From NCBI GenBank assembly GCA_017612555.1, contig JAGAFR010000031.1, positions 1 through 64,000 of the forward strand: 64,000 nucleotides of DNA, given 5' to 3'. The position numbers were made by a program, and so were the translations under genes. Of this stretch, positions 41,518 through 51,180 are shown piece after piece (positions within the stretch are counted from its first letter, which is position 1; every line of letters starts with the position of its first letter). A model generated the notes under the pieces. It was not told the origin of the DNA. It worked only from the letters and a program-made list of their open reading frames with translations, and did no database searches. Source of the DNA: Lachnospiraceae bacterium. Its GTDB lineage: Bacteria; Bacillota; Clostridia; Lachnospirales; Lachnospiraceae.

Positions 41518-42869
41518 TCGGTTTTCCCACGTATCATGTCAAGAAGCTTTTCTTTCTCGTTGACCGACGGATCATCAAGAACCGCTTCAAGAAGACGGGA
41601 CAGAGCTGCACCTATCCCGGGTCCTGCGGGGATCCCTTCGGCGATAAGGTCGCTCCCTCCGACAGTAAGCTCTCCCACCGACAGAGCATCACCGTCCTGT
41701 ATTATCTGTCTGTACATCCTGTCGAGAGTCTCTATTCGCTCAAGCTTCTCTTCACGTTTATAGTCGGTGTGCGCATACAGATCCGCGTACTTAAGTCGCA
41801 TGAGATTCTCCATGTTGGATACTTCCACATCCACGATGAACCTTCTGACCGCGGGATAGGTAAGCTCAGGTGTATCATCATGAAATCTGACCAGCTTCTT
41901 TACTCTTTTGATCGTATCGTTGTCATACTTGAGCCTTCGGAGAAAATCCTCCGCCATCTTCACCCCTTCCGCGGGATGCCCCGTGAAGTGGTCTGCGTCG
42001 TCTCTTCCTCTGAATTTTTTGACAGGCTTTGCTATATCATGAAGCATCGTGGCGATACGAAGGATTCTGTCTTCTCTCTCGTCAATATCGTGGTAATGCT
42101 CCACAATATAATCAAGCGCCACGATGGTATGGTCTCCCACGTTTGTAAAATGATGGGGAGTCTCCTGTTCACACTGTGTCATCGCATCCCATTCGGGAAA
42201 GATCACACCGGTCACTCCGAGATCGTAAGCCTGACGGAGCCTGTTCGGATGATCGGAGCATATGAGCTTTTCAAGCTCCTGCCTGATCCTCTCTGCGCTT
42301 ATATTGGAAAGATTCTTACACAGCCTGCTGATCGCCTCTGCTGTCTTATCTTCTATCTTAAAATCAAACGCCGCCGAAAACCGCAGTGCGCGAAGCATCC
42401 TGAGCGCATCTTCGTTAAAGCGCTCCGCCGGATCTCCAACCGCGCGGACGATCCCGTCGCGAAGATCCTGCATGCCGCCGAACAGATCTACCAGTCCGGT
42501 CTTCTCGCTGTATGCCATTGCGTTTATCGTAAAATCACGACGCCGAAGGTCTTCCCGCAGGTCCGGAGTAAAAGTCACTTCCTTCGGGTGACGATTATCT
42601 TCATACTCTCCGTCGATACGGTACGTTGTGACCTCGTAGCCGTCAGCTCCCATCATGATCTTCACGGTTCCGTGCTCGATCCCCACATCTATCGTTCTGC
42701 GAAAGATCGCTTTCACCTGTTCCGGAACTGCGTTGGTCGTAATGTCCCAGTCATTCGGGACGCGGCCCATATATGAATCCCGTACACAGCCTCCCACCGC
42801 ATATGCTTCGTATCCTGCTTCCTGGAGTTTGCTTATGATGGTCCTGACTTTTGCGGGAAATTCCTGCAT
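41514..42869 (-). CDS. cca: CCA tRNA nucleotidyltransferase with HD domain
   Basis: Class II poly-A-polymerase-family enzyme (451 residues) that builds or repairs the 3'-CCA of tRNAs. Visible: AVGGCVRDSYMG, the catalytic DWDITT, RRRDFTINAMAY (nucleotide selection), RFNEDALRMLRALRFSA, and a C-terminal HD phosphohydrolase motif (ATMLHDIAKP with HFTGHPAEG). ATG at 42867-42869 with GAGGAAG upstream; the stop overlaps the PEGA gene. The HD domain may trim damaged tRNA ends. Confidence 0.94.
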   Translation of the reverse strand: MQEFPAKVRTIISKLQEAGYEAYAVGGCVRDSYMGRVPNDWDITTNAVPEQVKAIFRRTIDVGIEHGTVKIMMGADGYEVTTYRIDGEYEDNRHPKEVTFTPDLREDLRRRDFTINAMAYSEKTGLVDLFGGMQDLRDGIVRAVGDPAERFNEDALRMLRALRFSAAFDFKIEDKTAEAISRLCKNLSNISAERIRQELEKLICSDHPNRLRQAYDLGVTGVIFPEWDAMTQCEQETPHHFTNVGDHTIVALDYIVEHYHDIDEREDRILRIATMLHDIAKPVKKFRGRDDADHFTGHPAEGVKMAEDFLRRLKYDNDTIKRVKKLVRFHDDTPELTYPAVRRFIVDVEVSNMENLMRLKYADLYAHTDYKREEKLERIETLDRMYRQIIQDGDALSVGELTVGGSDLIAEGIPAGPGIGAALSRLLEAVLDDPSVNEKEKLLDMIRGKTE

Positions 42870-42882
42870 CTGCTTCCTCTTG

Positions 42883-44085
42883 TTATCTCTTGCTTACAAG
42901 TTCTACCGTCTGTCTGGCTATGGACATTTCCTCATCGGTCGGGATCACGAGTATCGGAATACGTGAACCGTCCTTGGAAATGATCAGCTCCTCTCCCCTG
43001 ACAGCGTTCTTCTTCTCATCAAGCTCTGTCCCGAGGTACGTAAGATAACTGCTGATCTGTGCCCTTGCCGATATGTTGTTCTCTCCGACTCCGGCCGTAA
43101 ATGTGATCGCATCTACTCCGTTCATCGCCGCAACATATGCACCGATGTATTTGGCAACACGGTATGCGTATGTCTCAAGCGCGGCCTTTGCCTGCTCGTT
43201 TCCGGAGTCCGCTGCCTCACCCAGGTCTCTGAAGTCACTTGATACTCCGTCCGATAATCCCAGCACTCCCGACTTCTTGTTAAGTATCGTGAGCATTTCT
43301 CCGATGGAAAGGTTTTCCTTGCCCGAGATGAATTCAAGTATCGCGGGATCAAGATCGCCGCTCCTTGTACCCATTATCAGACCTTCAAGCGGGGTCAGTC
43401 CCATGGATGTGTCCACGCATTTGCCTCCGTTAACGGCACTTACCGACGCACCGTTTCCGAGATGGCATACTATGATCTTCATGTCCTTAATATCTTTTCC
43501 TAGAAACTCTGCGGTCCTGTGTGCCACATAATCATGGCTCGTTCCGTGAAAACCGTATCTTCTTACCTTGTACTTCCTGTAATATTCATAAGGGATTCCA
43601 TACAGATATGCCTTGGGAGGCATTGTCTGATGGAACGCCGTATCAAATACCGCTACCATCGGAACGTTCGGCATGAGTTCCCTGCACGAATCCACTCCGA
43701 TCAGGTTTGCGGGATTATGAAGAGGCGCAAGGTCGTTGCACTCCTTGATGGCGGCCAGCACTTCATCATCTATTATCACTGACTTTGCGAACTTCTCGCC
43801 GCCGTGAACTATACGGTGACCTACGGCATCTATCTCTGACAGGCTCTTGATCACTCCGTTTGCAGGATCGGTAAGAGCTTCAAGCACAAGGCTTACCGCC
43901 TTCGTATGGCTCGGCATGTCTACCTGCGTCTTGACCTTGTCGCTGTCTTTCTTCTGATATGTGTGCATTCCGCCATCAATACCGATACGTTCGCACAGGC
44001 CCTTTGCAAGGACTTCTTCTGTGTCGGCATTGATGAGCTGGTATTTGAGAGAACTGCTGCCGCAGTTGATTACGAGTACGTTCAT
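42883..44085 (-). CDS. ackA: Acetate kinase
   Basis: ASKHA-fold kinase (400 residues) interconverting acetyl phosphate and acetate with ATP formation. N-terminal VLVINCGSSSLKYQL, active-site segments MVAVFDTAFHQTMP, YGFHGTSHDYV, CHLGNGASV, GLTPLEGLIMGTRSGDLDP and the ITFTAGVGENN motif are all intact. ATG at 44083-44085 with AAGGAG. The phosphotransacetylase gene that often precedes it is absent; proS lies upstream instead. With pyruvate formate-lyase it supports mixed-acid fermentation. Confidence 0.97.
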   Translation of the reverse strand: MNVLVINCGSSSLKYQLINADTEEVLAKGLCERIGIDGGMHTYQKKDSDKVKTQVDMPSHTKAVSLVLEALTDPANGVIKSLSEIDAVGHRIVHGGEKFAKSVIIDDEVLAAIKECNDLAPLHNPANLIGVDSCRELMPNVPMVAVFDTAFHQTMPPKAYLYGIPYEYYRKYKVRRYGFHGTSHDYVAHRTAEFLGKDIKDMKIIVCHLGNGASVSAVNGGKCVDTSMGLTPLEGLIMGTRSGDLDPAILEFISGKENLSIGEMLTILNKKSGVLGLSDGVSSDFRDLGEAADSGNEQAKAALETYAYRVAKYIGAYVAAMNGVDAITFTAGVGENNISARAQISSYLTYLGTELDEKKNAVRGEELIISKDGSRIPILVIPTDEEMSIARQTVELVSKR

Positions 44086-44127
44086 AGTTTTCTCCTTCTA
44101 TAAATTAAGGTGTGTCGCCCATTTGGA

Positions 44128-45564
44128 TTAATATGCTCTCCCCCAATATACAAGATGTTTAGCCGGTTTCCCGCAGCATACGCACGTGTCCGCTACCTTC
44201 TCGTCGGTAAACGGCATGCAGCGGCTTGTAACCGACAGATCCTCTTTGATCTTGTTCTCACACTCGACATCGCCGCACCACATAGCCTTAACAAAGCCTG
44301 ACTTCTCGGCGAAGATCTTATCGAACTCTTCCCTGTTCGTTGCGGTGTATGTCTGGCTGTCGCGGCGAGTCCTTGCGCGCTCGAGCATCTCCTTCTGGAT
44401 CGTATCAAGAAGAGTCTCAACGGTACCCGCAAGATCCGAAATGCCGCACTCACTCTTATCTCCGGTATCACGGCGTGCGAGGATCGCTTTTCCTGCCTCA
44501 ATATCCTTGGGTCCTATCTCTATCCTGACCGGAATACCGCGCATCTCGGCTTCCGCAAACTTCCATCCGGGGCTCTTATCCGTATCATCAACCTTGACGC
44601 GAAGTCCTGCGGCGGTAAGCTCGTCCTTTATCTTCTGTGCCGTTTCAAGTACACCTTCCGACTGTTGTCTGATAGGCACGATCACTACCTGTGTCGGAGC
44701 TACCTTCGGAGGAAGTACCAGTCCGTTGTCATCACCGTGAACCATTATTATCGCACCGATGAGTCTCGTGGTTGTGCCCCATGATGTCTGGAACGGATGC
44801 TTAAGTGTGTTGTCCTTATCGGTAAACTGAATGTCAAACGCCTTCGCAAATCCGTCACCGAAGTTGTGGCTCGTTCCGGACTGGAGTGCCTTGCCGTCAT
44901 GCATCAGCGCTTCTATCGTATACGTTGCTTCGGCTCCCGCGAACTTCTCCTTGTCGGTCTTACGTCCCTTGATAACGGGTATCGCAAGTACCTGTTCGCA
45001 GAAGTCGGCATACAGGTTCAGCATCTGTACCGTACGCTCTTCGGCCTCCTCAAATGTGGCGTGTATGGTATGTCCTTCCTGCCACAGGAATTCCCTTGAG
45101 CGAAGGAACGGTCTCGTCTCCTTCTCCCACCTTACAACCGAACACCACTGGTTGTATACCTTCGGAAGATCCCTGTATGAATGAACTTCGTTTTTATAAA
45201 AATCACAGAACAGTGTTTCCGAGGTAGGACGTACGCACATTCTCTCTGTAAGAGGCTGCAATCCTCCCATCGTCACCCATGCCACCTCGGGCGCAAAGCC
45301 TTCTACATGATCCTTTTCCTTCTCAAGAAGGCTCTCCGGGATGAACATCGGAAGATATACATTCTCCACGCCCGTTGCCTTGAACCTCTCGTCCATCTGC
45401 TTCTGGATAAGCTCCCAGATAGCATATCCCGCGGGCTTGAACACCATGCATCCCTTTACGCTCGTGTAGTCGATAAGGTCCGCTTTCTTGACTACGTCCG
45501 TGTACCACTGCGCAAAATCAACCTCCATCGAGGTTATCTGCTCAACCTGTTTCTTTTCTGCCAT
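44128..45564 (-). CDS. proS: Prolyl-tRNA synthetase, archaeal/eukaryotic (ProS type 3) form
   Basis: Class II synthetase (478 residues) charging tRNA-Pro. The [19 protein letters not shown] start, [13 protein letters not shown] (motif 2 region), [14 protein letters not shown] and the C-terminal zinc-like CVCCGKPA domain with the ending WGRAY mark the short type 3 form. This form lacks the editing insertion domain of bacterial-type ProRS, which removes mischarged Ala. The ATG at 45562-45564 has GAGGAG 6-8 nt upstream; five earlier codons are excluded. The alaX-type editing gene lies just upstream in the same orientation. Confidence 0.96.
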   Translation of the reverse strand: MAEKKQVEQITSMEVDFAQWYTDVVKKADLIDYTSVKGCMVFKPAGYAIWELIQKQMDERFKATGVENVYLPMFIPESLLEKEKDHVEGFAPEVAWVTMGGLQPLTERMCVRPTSETLFCDFYKNEVHSYRDLPKVYNQWCSVVRWEKETRPFLRSREFLWQEGHTIHATFEEAEERTVQMLNLYADFCEQVLAIPVIKGRKTDKEKFAGAEATYTIEALMHDGKALQSGTSHNFGDGFAKAFDIQFTDKDNTLKHPFQTSWGTTTRLIGAIIMVHGDDNGLVLPPKVAPTQVVIVPIRQQSEGVLETAQKIKDELTAAGLRVKVDDTDKSPGWKFAEAEMRGIPVRIEIGPKDIEAGKAILARRDTGDKSECGISDLAGTVETLLDTIQKEMLERARTRRDSQTYTATNREEFDKIFAEKSGFVKAMWCGDVECENKIKEDLSVTSRCMPFTDEKVADTCVCCGKPAKHLVYWGRAY

Positions 45565-45607
45565 AACAATACTCCTCAATTTTCGATAAATCGTTAACTC
45601 TTATATT

Positions 45608-46852
45608 TTACGCTTTTTTGCACAATTTATCCACACAATTTTGTATTTCATCGCGGCCTGCCGGGGTCTGTCCGGTGGTCATAAGAGCACTTCCGCCGCC
45701 CCTGCCGCCGGTAATTTCATTAAACTCCTTCGTAAAGCCGCGCAGATCCGCGCTTTTTTCCATATCAGGACTTACAGCGAATATGTACCTGTAGCCGCTG
45801 TTGTCACCTGAGAATGCGCAGACATATCCGTCAAACTCTGCCGTACATCTGTTGACCACGTTTCGAAGGCCTATCTGATCAAGACTCGCTGTAAATATCA
45901 CGCAGCTCTTCTCACCGGGATCCATGGTCCTGATCCGCTCCAGTACGGAGGACGCGACCATCTCGGCCATTTCTTTTCGAAGAGCAGTGTTCTCCTCCTT
46001 AAGCGCCATGTACCGCTCCATCTGCTCGGAAACCGCACTGCCCGTATCATCACGCGGCGAAGACAGTACATCCATTATCTTTGCATTGGAGTCATGCAGC
46101 ATCACATAGTCTGCATATGCATCGAGTCCTGCGACCACTGTCATCCTCGTCCCCCCGCGGTGCGGCATAAAGCTTAGGATCTTGATCACTCCGAGTTGCC
46201 CAGTAAAGCTTACATGCGGAGCGCAGCATGCGCACGTGTCTACTCCTTCGATCGTAACCAGCCGGACGTTTTCCGATACATCAAGCTTGCTCCGGTATTC
46301 CATGGAAGCCGCCTCTTCGGGAGATGGGAAGCTTATGGTCACCGGTACATTTGAATAAACGACTGCGTTAGCCCGCTCTTCGATCATACGGATCTGCTCA
46401 TCGGTAAGAGGACCGCTCACATCCACTACGACCTCTTTTTCGCTCATATGAAAGCCCACGTTGTCATAACCGAATTCGTTATGGATAAGACCGCATACGA
46501 GATGCTCCGCACCGTGATCCTGCATCATGCGAAGGCGGCGGGCCGCATCGACATGCCCGGTTATCTTCTCCCCCGCTTCGACCTTTTTTTCGATAAAATG
46601 GCATACGCATCCGTCTACGGTGCGTACATCGGTAACTCTTACCGTTTCCCCGCTCTGCAATACGATAGATCCCACATCCGACGGCTGTCCGCCGCCCTCG
46701 GGGAAGAAGGCCGTGCGGTCAAGCACTATGCAGGGCTCCTTCGTTTCATCGCTTACAAGCGACTCGATCACGACCGCCTCAAAGTCCGTAAGACCCCCGT
46801 CCGTCTCGTATAACAGCTCTGTTCTGTCATTTTTGTTTCTCTCATTTTTCAT
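45608..46852 (-). CDS. AlaX-type trans-editing protein with DHHA1 domain
   Basis: A 414-residue free-standing relative of the alanyl-tRNA synthetase editing and C-terminal regions (AlaX-L), hydrolysing mischarged tRNA such as Ser-tRNA-Ala. Visible: FFPEGGGQPSD loop (about 50-60), zinc-binding HGAEH (HxxxH) and CCAPH (CxxxH), a coiled linker (about 265-310) and a DHHA1-like end with GGRGGGSALMTTGQ. The ATG at 46850-46852 follows TATAAT by only 7 nt, within which AGGA occurs. It is thus nearly leaderless. It precedes proS by 43 nt, so a role in clearing misacylated tRNA made by that synthetase is conceivable but not typical of AlaX. Confidence 0.9.
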   Translation of the reverse strand: MKNERNKNDRTELLYETDGGLTDFEAVVIESLVSDETKEPCIVLDRTAFFPEGGGQPSDVGSIVLQSGETVRVTDVRTVDGCVCHFIEKKVEAGEKITGHVDAARRLRMMQDHGAEHLVCGLIHNEFGYDNVGFHMSEKEVVVDVSGPLTDEQIRMIEERANAVVYSNVPVTISFPSPEEAASMEYRSKLDVSENVRLVTIEGVDTCACCAPHVSFTGQLGVIKILSFMPHRGGTRMTVVAGLDAYADYVMLHDSNAKIMDVLSSPRDDTGSAVSEQMERYMALKEENTALRKEMAEMVASSVLERIRTMDPGEKSCVIFTASLDQIGLRNVVNRCTAEFDGYVCAFSGDNSGYRYIFAVSPDMEKSADLRGFTKEFNEITGGRGGGSALMTTGQTPAGRDEIQNCVDKLCKKA

Positions 46853-46859
46853 GTTTCCT

Positions 46860-46865
46860 ATTATA
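46860..46865 (-). promoter_or_regulatory. -10 box of the alaX-type gene, 7 nt from its ATG
   Basis: Minus-strand TATAAT at 46860-46865; the -35 region is poor. The spacing implies a leader of at most a few nucleotides. Confidence 0.5.
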
Positions 46866-46890
46866 CTATAACAATGTATAAATAAAAAAC

Positions 46891-46919
46891 TTGTTAACAT
46901 AATTCAATGAATGTATAAT
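46891..46919 (+). promoter_or_regulatory. Promoter of the GH25 gene, 8 nt from its ATG
   Basis: TTGTTA (46891-46896), 17-bp spacer, TATAAT (46914-46919). The ATG is at 46928, so the transcript would start at or within about 2 nt of it. No ribosome-binding site is present. Confidence 0.75.
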
Positions 46920-46927
46920 ATCACTGC

Positions 46928-49900
46928 ATGAAAAACAGATTCAGAAAAATATCATTGATACTCATAATGACGATGATCGTGTCATCGATACCGGTAAGGG
47001 CCGACGATATTATGCCGGACCCTCAGGATATCCCTGCGCCTTCGGAGGAGATCGAGGCACCTGAAACTCCTGAGATCGAAGTGGAGATAGAACAACCCGA
47101 AGAGCCGGAAGAGCCCGAAAAGCCTTCCAAAGAAGAGGAGCCTTCGGAGAAAAAGAAAAACTCCGGGGATGACGGAAATGACAGCTTCGAAGATGCGGAT
47201 GCAGCCACCGATGAAGAGTATGCAGACGAAGTATCCGATGAAGAAGATAAAGATCCTGCCGATGACGACGAATGGATGTCTGAGCATAACATATCGAAGA
47301 ACGACGACGGTACATACGAAGAAGTCGATGAAGACGGAAACCGTATCGTGATCGATCCCGACGACCCCGAATTCTACAAGTTCTATAAAAAATCCAAGAA
47401 GGACCTGATCCCTCTTAATAAGAACTTTTCCGAAACGGATTCGTTCATGTCGGACGATGCGCGGCCCGACCCATTCACATGCAGACTGACGGGATTTAAG
47501 TACAGTTATCCTTCATACTACAAAACGTCCGACGAATCAAAGAGAGTCCGTATCAGATACGGCATGGATATTTCCAAGTATCAGGGTGTCATATCCTATG
47601 AGAACTGGAAGGTGCTGAAAGATACATACGGTATAGAATTCGCGTTCATCCGTGCAGGCTACAGAGGCTGGGGAAGTGCCGGAAACATCCGCCCGGATGA
47701 GTGCTTTGACAGTAACATCGTCAATGCCCGCAAAGCAGGTGTTCAGGTGGGCGTATACTTCTACTCCCAGGCTATCACCACAGACGAAGCAGTGGAAGAA
47801 GCCGTCAAATGCCTGTCATACATCGGCAACAGAAAAGACCTGGTGACCCTCCCTGTTGTAATAGACTACGAATACTCCGACTCCAAAACGGGGCGTCTTA
47901 TAGCAGCAAAGCTCAGCAGAAAAGCACATACGGATATCGTAAATGCATTCTGCAAAAAGATATCCGAAAGCGGCCTTATGCCCGGAATATACGCAAGCCG
48001 GAGCATGCTCGTGGATGATATGATCCTGTCGGATATCGCGGAGGAAAACAATATCTGGATGGCAAACTGGCCAAGTTCAAGTGCCGCTGTCAAATCCACT
48101 TCCTATACCGGAAGACTCTGCTCATGGCAGTATACGGATTCATTCTCAGGCTTCGGTGATAAGGGCCTGAAGCTTATGAAGAGCGATGCTCTCGATCTTG
48201 ACTTCTGGTTCGGAGACTTCCCGGGAGAAGAGCCCGAAGACGATCCTGAACCGGAACCGGTGATCCCGATAGAAGAACCTGACCCAAAAGAAGACGATCC
48301 TCCGGCGGAAGATGTGGATCCGGAAGAAAACAATGATCCCGATACCTTCATCATAACCGGTATCGAAGACCGTACATACACCGGCAGTCCCATCACCTTT
48401 GACAATATCGAAGTAAGACAGGGCAACCGCCTTCTTGTCGAAGGAAGTGACTACAGCATCAAATACTCGGCCAACACGCGCGTTGGCACGGCAAGGGTTT
48501 CAATAACCGGAAAAGGTAATTTTACGGGAACCTACCCTGTCACATTTAAGATCAATCCTCTTGGTATGACCGGCAGGATAAAGGCCGGTGATATAACCGT
48601 GTCATATAACGGAAGAGTCCAGAAAGGAACGACTGCAGTTTCTTTCAGACTTGATGACGGAACATGGAAAACTCTCAAGGCGGGCACCGATTTTACCTAC
48701 GTATATCCGGGAACGAAGAAAGACTCTTCGGATTATGATACATCCGCTTTTGTAGGTGATCCCGACAGCGACAGAGATTACACTGTCCAAATCGTCGGAA
48801 AGGGTAACTACGAAGGATCCGCAACCTTTACGGAAACAATACTCAGAAAAGAAACCGACAGGATCCCTGTAGGAAAACTTAATATTGCAAAGATAAAGAC
48901 CCAGCAGCTTGGCATTGCAGGTGACGGCACACCGATACCGGCTACACCGGTACCTTACGTACGATACAAAGGTGAAGTGCTGGATGAGAGTTCATATTCC
49001 GTTGAATACATCAACAACGCTGCTCCCGGAACCGCTTCCGTATATCTTACCGGAAAAGGAGCTTTTGCGGGGACCAGAAAGATCGACTTCAAGATCGCAT
49101 CCCTCCCCCTGTCCAAAGCTTCCATCACGGGAATAGAAAGCTCTGTAAGCTACACTTCATTTGAGGTAAAACAGAAAGGATACGAGGTCAGATACGGGGA
49201 TAACGATACTCTCCTCGTTGAAGGAAGAGACTACACCGTATCATACTCGGGCAACGTCGAAACCGGAAAGAACGCCGCCATCACATTCACCGGAGCCGGC
49301 GCTTATACAGGTTCCGTCAGAAAACTGTTCGCGGTAGAGCCGGCAGCTCTTTCCGATGGAACGGTCAAGAACGATGCGATCCGTGTGTTCATGAAAAAAA
49401 CGGTACCGTATTCCAAGGGCGGGGCAGAGCCCGAGATCAAAGTACTGTATAAGACAGATGACGGAGAATACACCCTTATCGAAGATAAGGATTATACCCT
49501 CAAATACTACAACAATACATCCGTAAATGACGGCTCGTCTGCCAAGGACCGCCCGGGTGTGTACATAACCGGAAAAGGAAACTTTACCGGAAAGCTTAAC
49601 GCTACATTTACGATAGACCGGGAAAACATCGCTGCCACGGATCTGTATGTATCGGATATCATCCTGTCGGATCGGGGCGAAGACGCGGAGCCTGAGATAA
49701 CCGTGTGCGATACAAACGGAGAGGAACTTGAAAACGAAACCGATTATGAGTACATCATAGACGGTACCACCGTAACGATAAACGGTATCGGAAACTACTA
49801 CGGCAGCAGATCGGCAACATTCAGATATGCAGACAAGAGCATCGAGCCTGCCGCTGTTAAGATCGCGGAAAAGGCATTTACAGGGTCTGCCATAACACTT

Positions 49901-50092
49901 ACCAAAGATGATTTTACACTGATAAAAGTCGGGAAAAACGTTCTTGAAAAAGATGATTTCGAAATAATTCCCGGCAGCTACGAAAATAACGTAACCACCG
50001 GGAAAGCTAAAGTCAAGATCCGTGGACTGCGTGATTACGGTGGTATCAAGACAGTCACTTTTAAGATCGTAAAACGTAAGATCCGGAAATGA
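46928..50092 (+). CDS. Secreted GH25 muramidase with acidic linker and Ig-like repeats
   Basis: A 1054-residue secreted protein. Signal peptide (about 1-25, ending VRA), a long acidic Pro/Glu/Asp region (about 26-140), a GH25 lysozyme domain (about 205-425), a Pro/Glu linker (about 428-475) and six or so beta-sandwich repeats to the C-terminus. The GH25 acids are Asp214 (YGMDISKYQG) and Asp313/Glu315 (VVIDYEYSD). Repeats share patterns such as EGSDYSIKYSANTRVGTA and GKGNFTG. No LPXTG or SLH anchor is visible. It should cleave the glycan strand of peptidoglycan. The mRNA looks leaderless. The same C-terminal repeat types occur in the protein at 58614-63062. Confidence 0.92.
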   Translation: MKNRFRKISLILIMTMIVSSIPVRADDIMPDPQDIPAPSEEIEAPETPEIEVEIEQPEEPEEPEKPSKEEEPSEKKKNSGDDGNDSFEDADAATDEEYADEVSDEEDKDPADDDEWMSEHNISKNDDGTYEEVDEDGNRIVIDPDDPEFYKFYKKSKKDLIPLNKNFSETDSFMSDDARPDPFTCRLTGFKYSYPSYYKTSDESKRVRIRYGMDISKYQGVISYENWKVLKDTYGIEFAFIRAGYRGWGSAGNIRPDECFDSNIVNARKAGVQVGVYFYSQAITTDEAVEEAVKCLSYIGNRKDLVTLPVVIDYEYSDSKTGRLIAAKLSRKAHTDIVNAFCKKISESGLMPGIYASRSMLVDDMILSDIAEENNIWMANWPSSSAAVKSTSYTGRLCSWQYTDSFSGFGDKGLKLMKSDALDLDFWFGDFPGEEPEDDPEPEPVIPIEEPDPKEDDPPAEDVDPEENNDPDTFIITGIEDRTYTGSPITFDNIEVRQGNRLLVEGSDYSIKYSANTRVGTARVSITGKGNFTGTYPVTFKINPLGMTGRIKAGDITVSYNGRVQKGTTAVSFRLDDGTWKTLKAGTDFTYVYPGTKKDSSDYDTSAFVGDPDSDRDYTVQIVGKGNYEGSATFTETILRKETDRIPVGKLNIAKIKTQQLGIAGDGTPIPATPVPYVRYKGEVLDESSYSVEYINNAAPGTASVYLTGKGAFAGTRKIDFKIASLPLSKASITGIESSVSYTSFEVKQKGYEVRYGDNDTLLVEGRDYTVSYSGNVETGKNAAITFTGAGAYTGSVRKLFAVEPAALSDGTVKNDAIRVFMKKTVPYSKGGAEPEIKVLYKTDDGEYTLIEDKDYTLKYYNNTSVNDGSSAKDRPGVYITGKGNFTGKLNATFTIDRENIAATDLYVSDIILSDRGEDAEPEITVCDTNGEELENETDYEYIIDGTTVTINGIGNYYGSRSATFRYADKSIEPAAVKIAEKAFTGSAITLTKDDFTLIKVGKNVLEKDDFEIIPGSYENNVTTGKAKVKIRGLRDYGGIKTVTFKIVKRKIRK

Positions 50093-50094
50093 TC

Positions 50095-50634
50095 TTAACC
50101 GAAGTATCTGTCGTGAAGACCCTTGAATGCCTTGCCGTGTCTTGCCTCATCCCTTGCCATTTCATGGACTGTATCGTGGATGGCATCAAGGTTTGCTGCC
50201 TTAGCACGCTTTGCAAGATCTGTCTTGCCGCTTGTTGCGCCGTTCTCTGCTTCTATACGCATTTCAAGATTCTTCTTCGTTGAATCCGTAACAACTTCTC
50301 CGAGAAGCTCAGCAAACTTGGCAGCGTGCTCTGCCTCTTCAAAAGCAGCCTTCTCATAATACATTCCTATCTCGGGATAACCCTCGCGAAATGCTACTCT
50401 TGCCATTGCAAGATACATTCCGACCTCGGAGCACTCTCCGTTGAAGTTGGCGCGAAGATCTGCGATGATATCCTCAGACACGCCCTTTGCCACTCCCACA
50501 ACATGCTCAGCTGCCCATGTCATCTCACCTTCCTGCTTGGTGAACTTCTCTGCGGGTGCTTTACACTGGGGACATGCCTCGGGGGGCTGATCTCCTTCAT
50601 GAACGTAACCACATACCTGACAAACCCATTTCAT
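50095..50634 (-). CDS. Reverse rubrerythrin
   Basis: A 179-residue peroxide-detoxifying iron protein with an N-terminal rubredoxin domain (CQVC...CPQC, residues about 4-40) followed by the diiron four-helix bundle with conserved Glu/His ([35 protein letters not shown]). The rubredoxin-first order defines the reverse type common in Clostridia. ATG at 50632-50634 with AGGAG 8 nt upstream; 34 in-frame codons upstream are excluded. It lies 29 nt after the DtxR-type regulator gene, which may control it. Confidence 0.95.
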   Translation of the reverse strand: MKWVCQVCGYVHEGDQPPEACPQCKAPAEKFTKQEGEMTWAAEHVVGVAKGVSEDIIADLRANFNGECSEVGMYLAMARVAFREGYPEIGMYYEKAAFEEAEHAAKFAELLGEVVTDSTKKNLEMRIEAENGATSGKTDLAKRAKAANLDAIHDTVHEMARDEARHGKAFKGLHDRYFG

Positions 50635-50663
50635 AGTGTATTCTCCTTTCGCATTATATGATC

Positions 50664-51038
50664 CTACAGATTGTTTTTGATATAATTCTTGATCCCTCTG
50701 AACGTAGAGGTGCTGATAATATGCTCTATACGGCATGCATCCTGCTCGGCGATCTTCTCCGACACGCCTGCGGTCTTCTGCAGGAAAAGTGTAAGGGTCT
50801 TGTGCCTGTCATATACTTCGACAGCCTTCTTGCGCCCCTTCTCCGTGAGATTGATCTCCTTGTCGGGCTCACCCATCGTGATATACTCTTCTTCCCTCAG
50901 TATGCTCATCGCACGGGATACGCTCGGTCTTGAAAACCCCATCTCTCTTGCCACATCGACAGAGTAGACTGCGGCGTTCTTCTTCTTCAGTCTGTATATC
51001 GTTTCAAGATAATCCTCACCGGATTCAAGCATTGCCAT
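50664..51038 (-). CDS. DtxR/MntR-type metal-dependent regulator
   Basis: A 124-residue metalloregulator with a winged-helix domain (about 5-65; [33 protein letters not shown]) and the metal-binding dimerisation domain (about 66-120; [27 protein letters not shown]). It lacks the C-terminal SH3-like domain, as does MntR. ATG at 51036-51038 with GAGGTGA. Upstream of, and probably cotranscribed with, the reverse rubrerythrin gene, linking metal status to oxidative defence. Whether it senses Fe or Mn is unknown. Confidence 0.9.
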   Translation of the reverse strand: MAMLESGEDYLETIYRLKKKNAAVYSVDVAREMGFSRPSVSRAMSILREEEYITMGEPDKEINLTEKGRKKAVEVYDRHKTLTLFLQKTAGVSEKIAEQDACRIEHIISTSTFRGIKNYIKNNL

Positions 51039-51116
51039 AAGTCACCTCTTACCCAAAACTCTATCATTTTATCGGGATTATTACAACATGATATTTGCAG
51101 GTTTTTTACATACAAA

Positions 51117-51142
51117 TATCCCGATAGTTTCCTATCGGGATA
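51117..51142 (-). terminator. Hairpin after the FliD-like gene
   Basis: Stem TATCCCGATAG (51117-51127)/CTATCGGGATA (51132-51142), loop TTTC. On the minus strand ATTTGTATG follows, a poor T tract. The half-site ATCGGGAT recurs at 51071-51078. Confidence 0.55.
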
Positions 51143-51180
51143 AATGTAAGTAAAGTAAGTAAAGGTTTCGGGACAAGCAC

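Noticed and set aside
46982..47315. Minus-strand frames resembling a hydrophobic peptide inside the GH25 gene
   Set aside because: Reverse image of the acidic Glu/Asp/Pro linker of the GH25 protein; no promoter or ribosome site.
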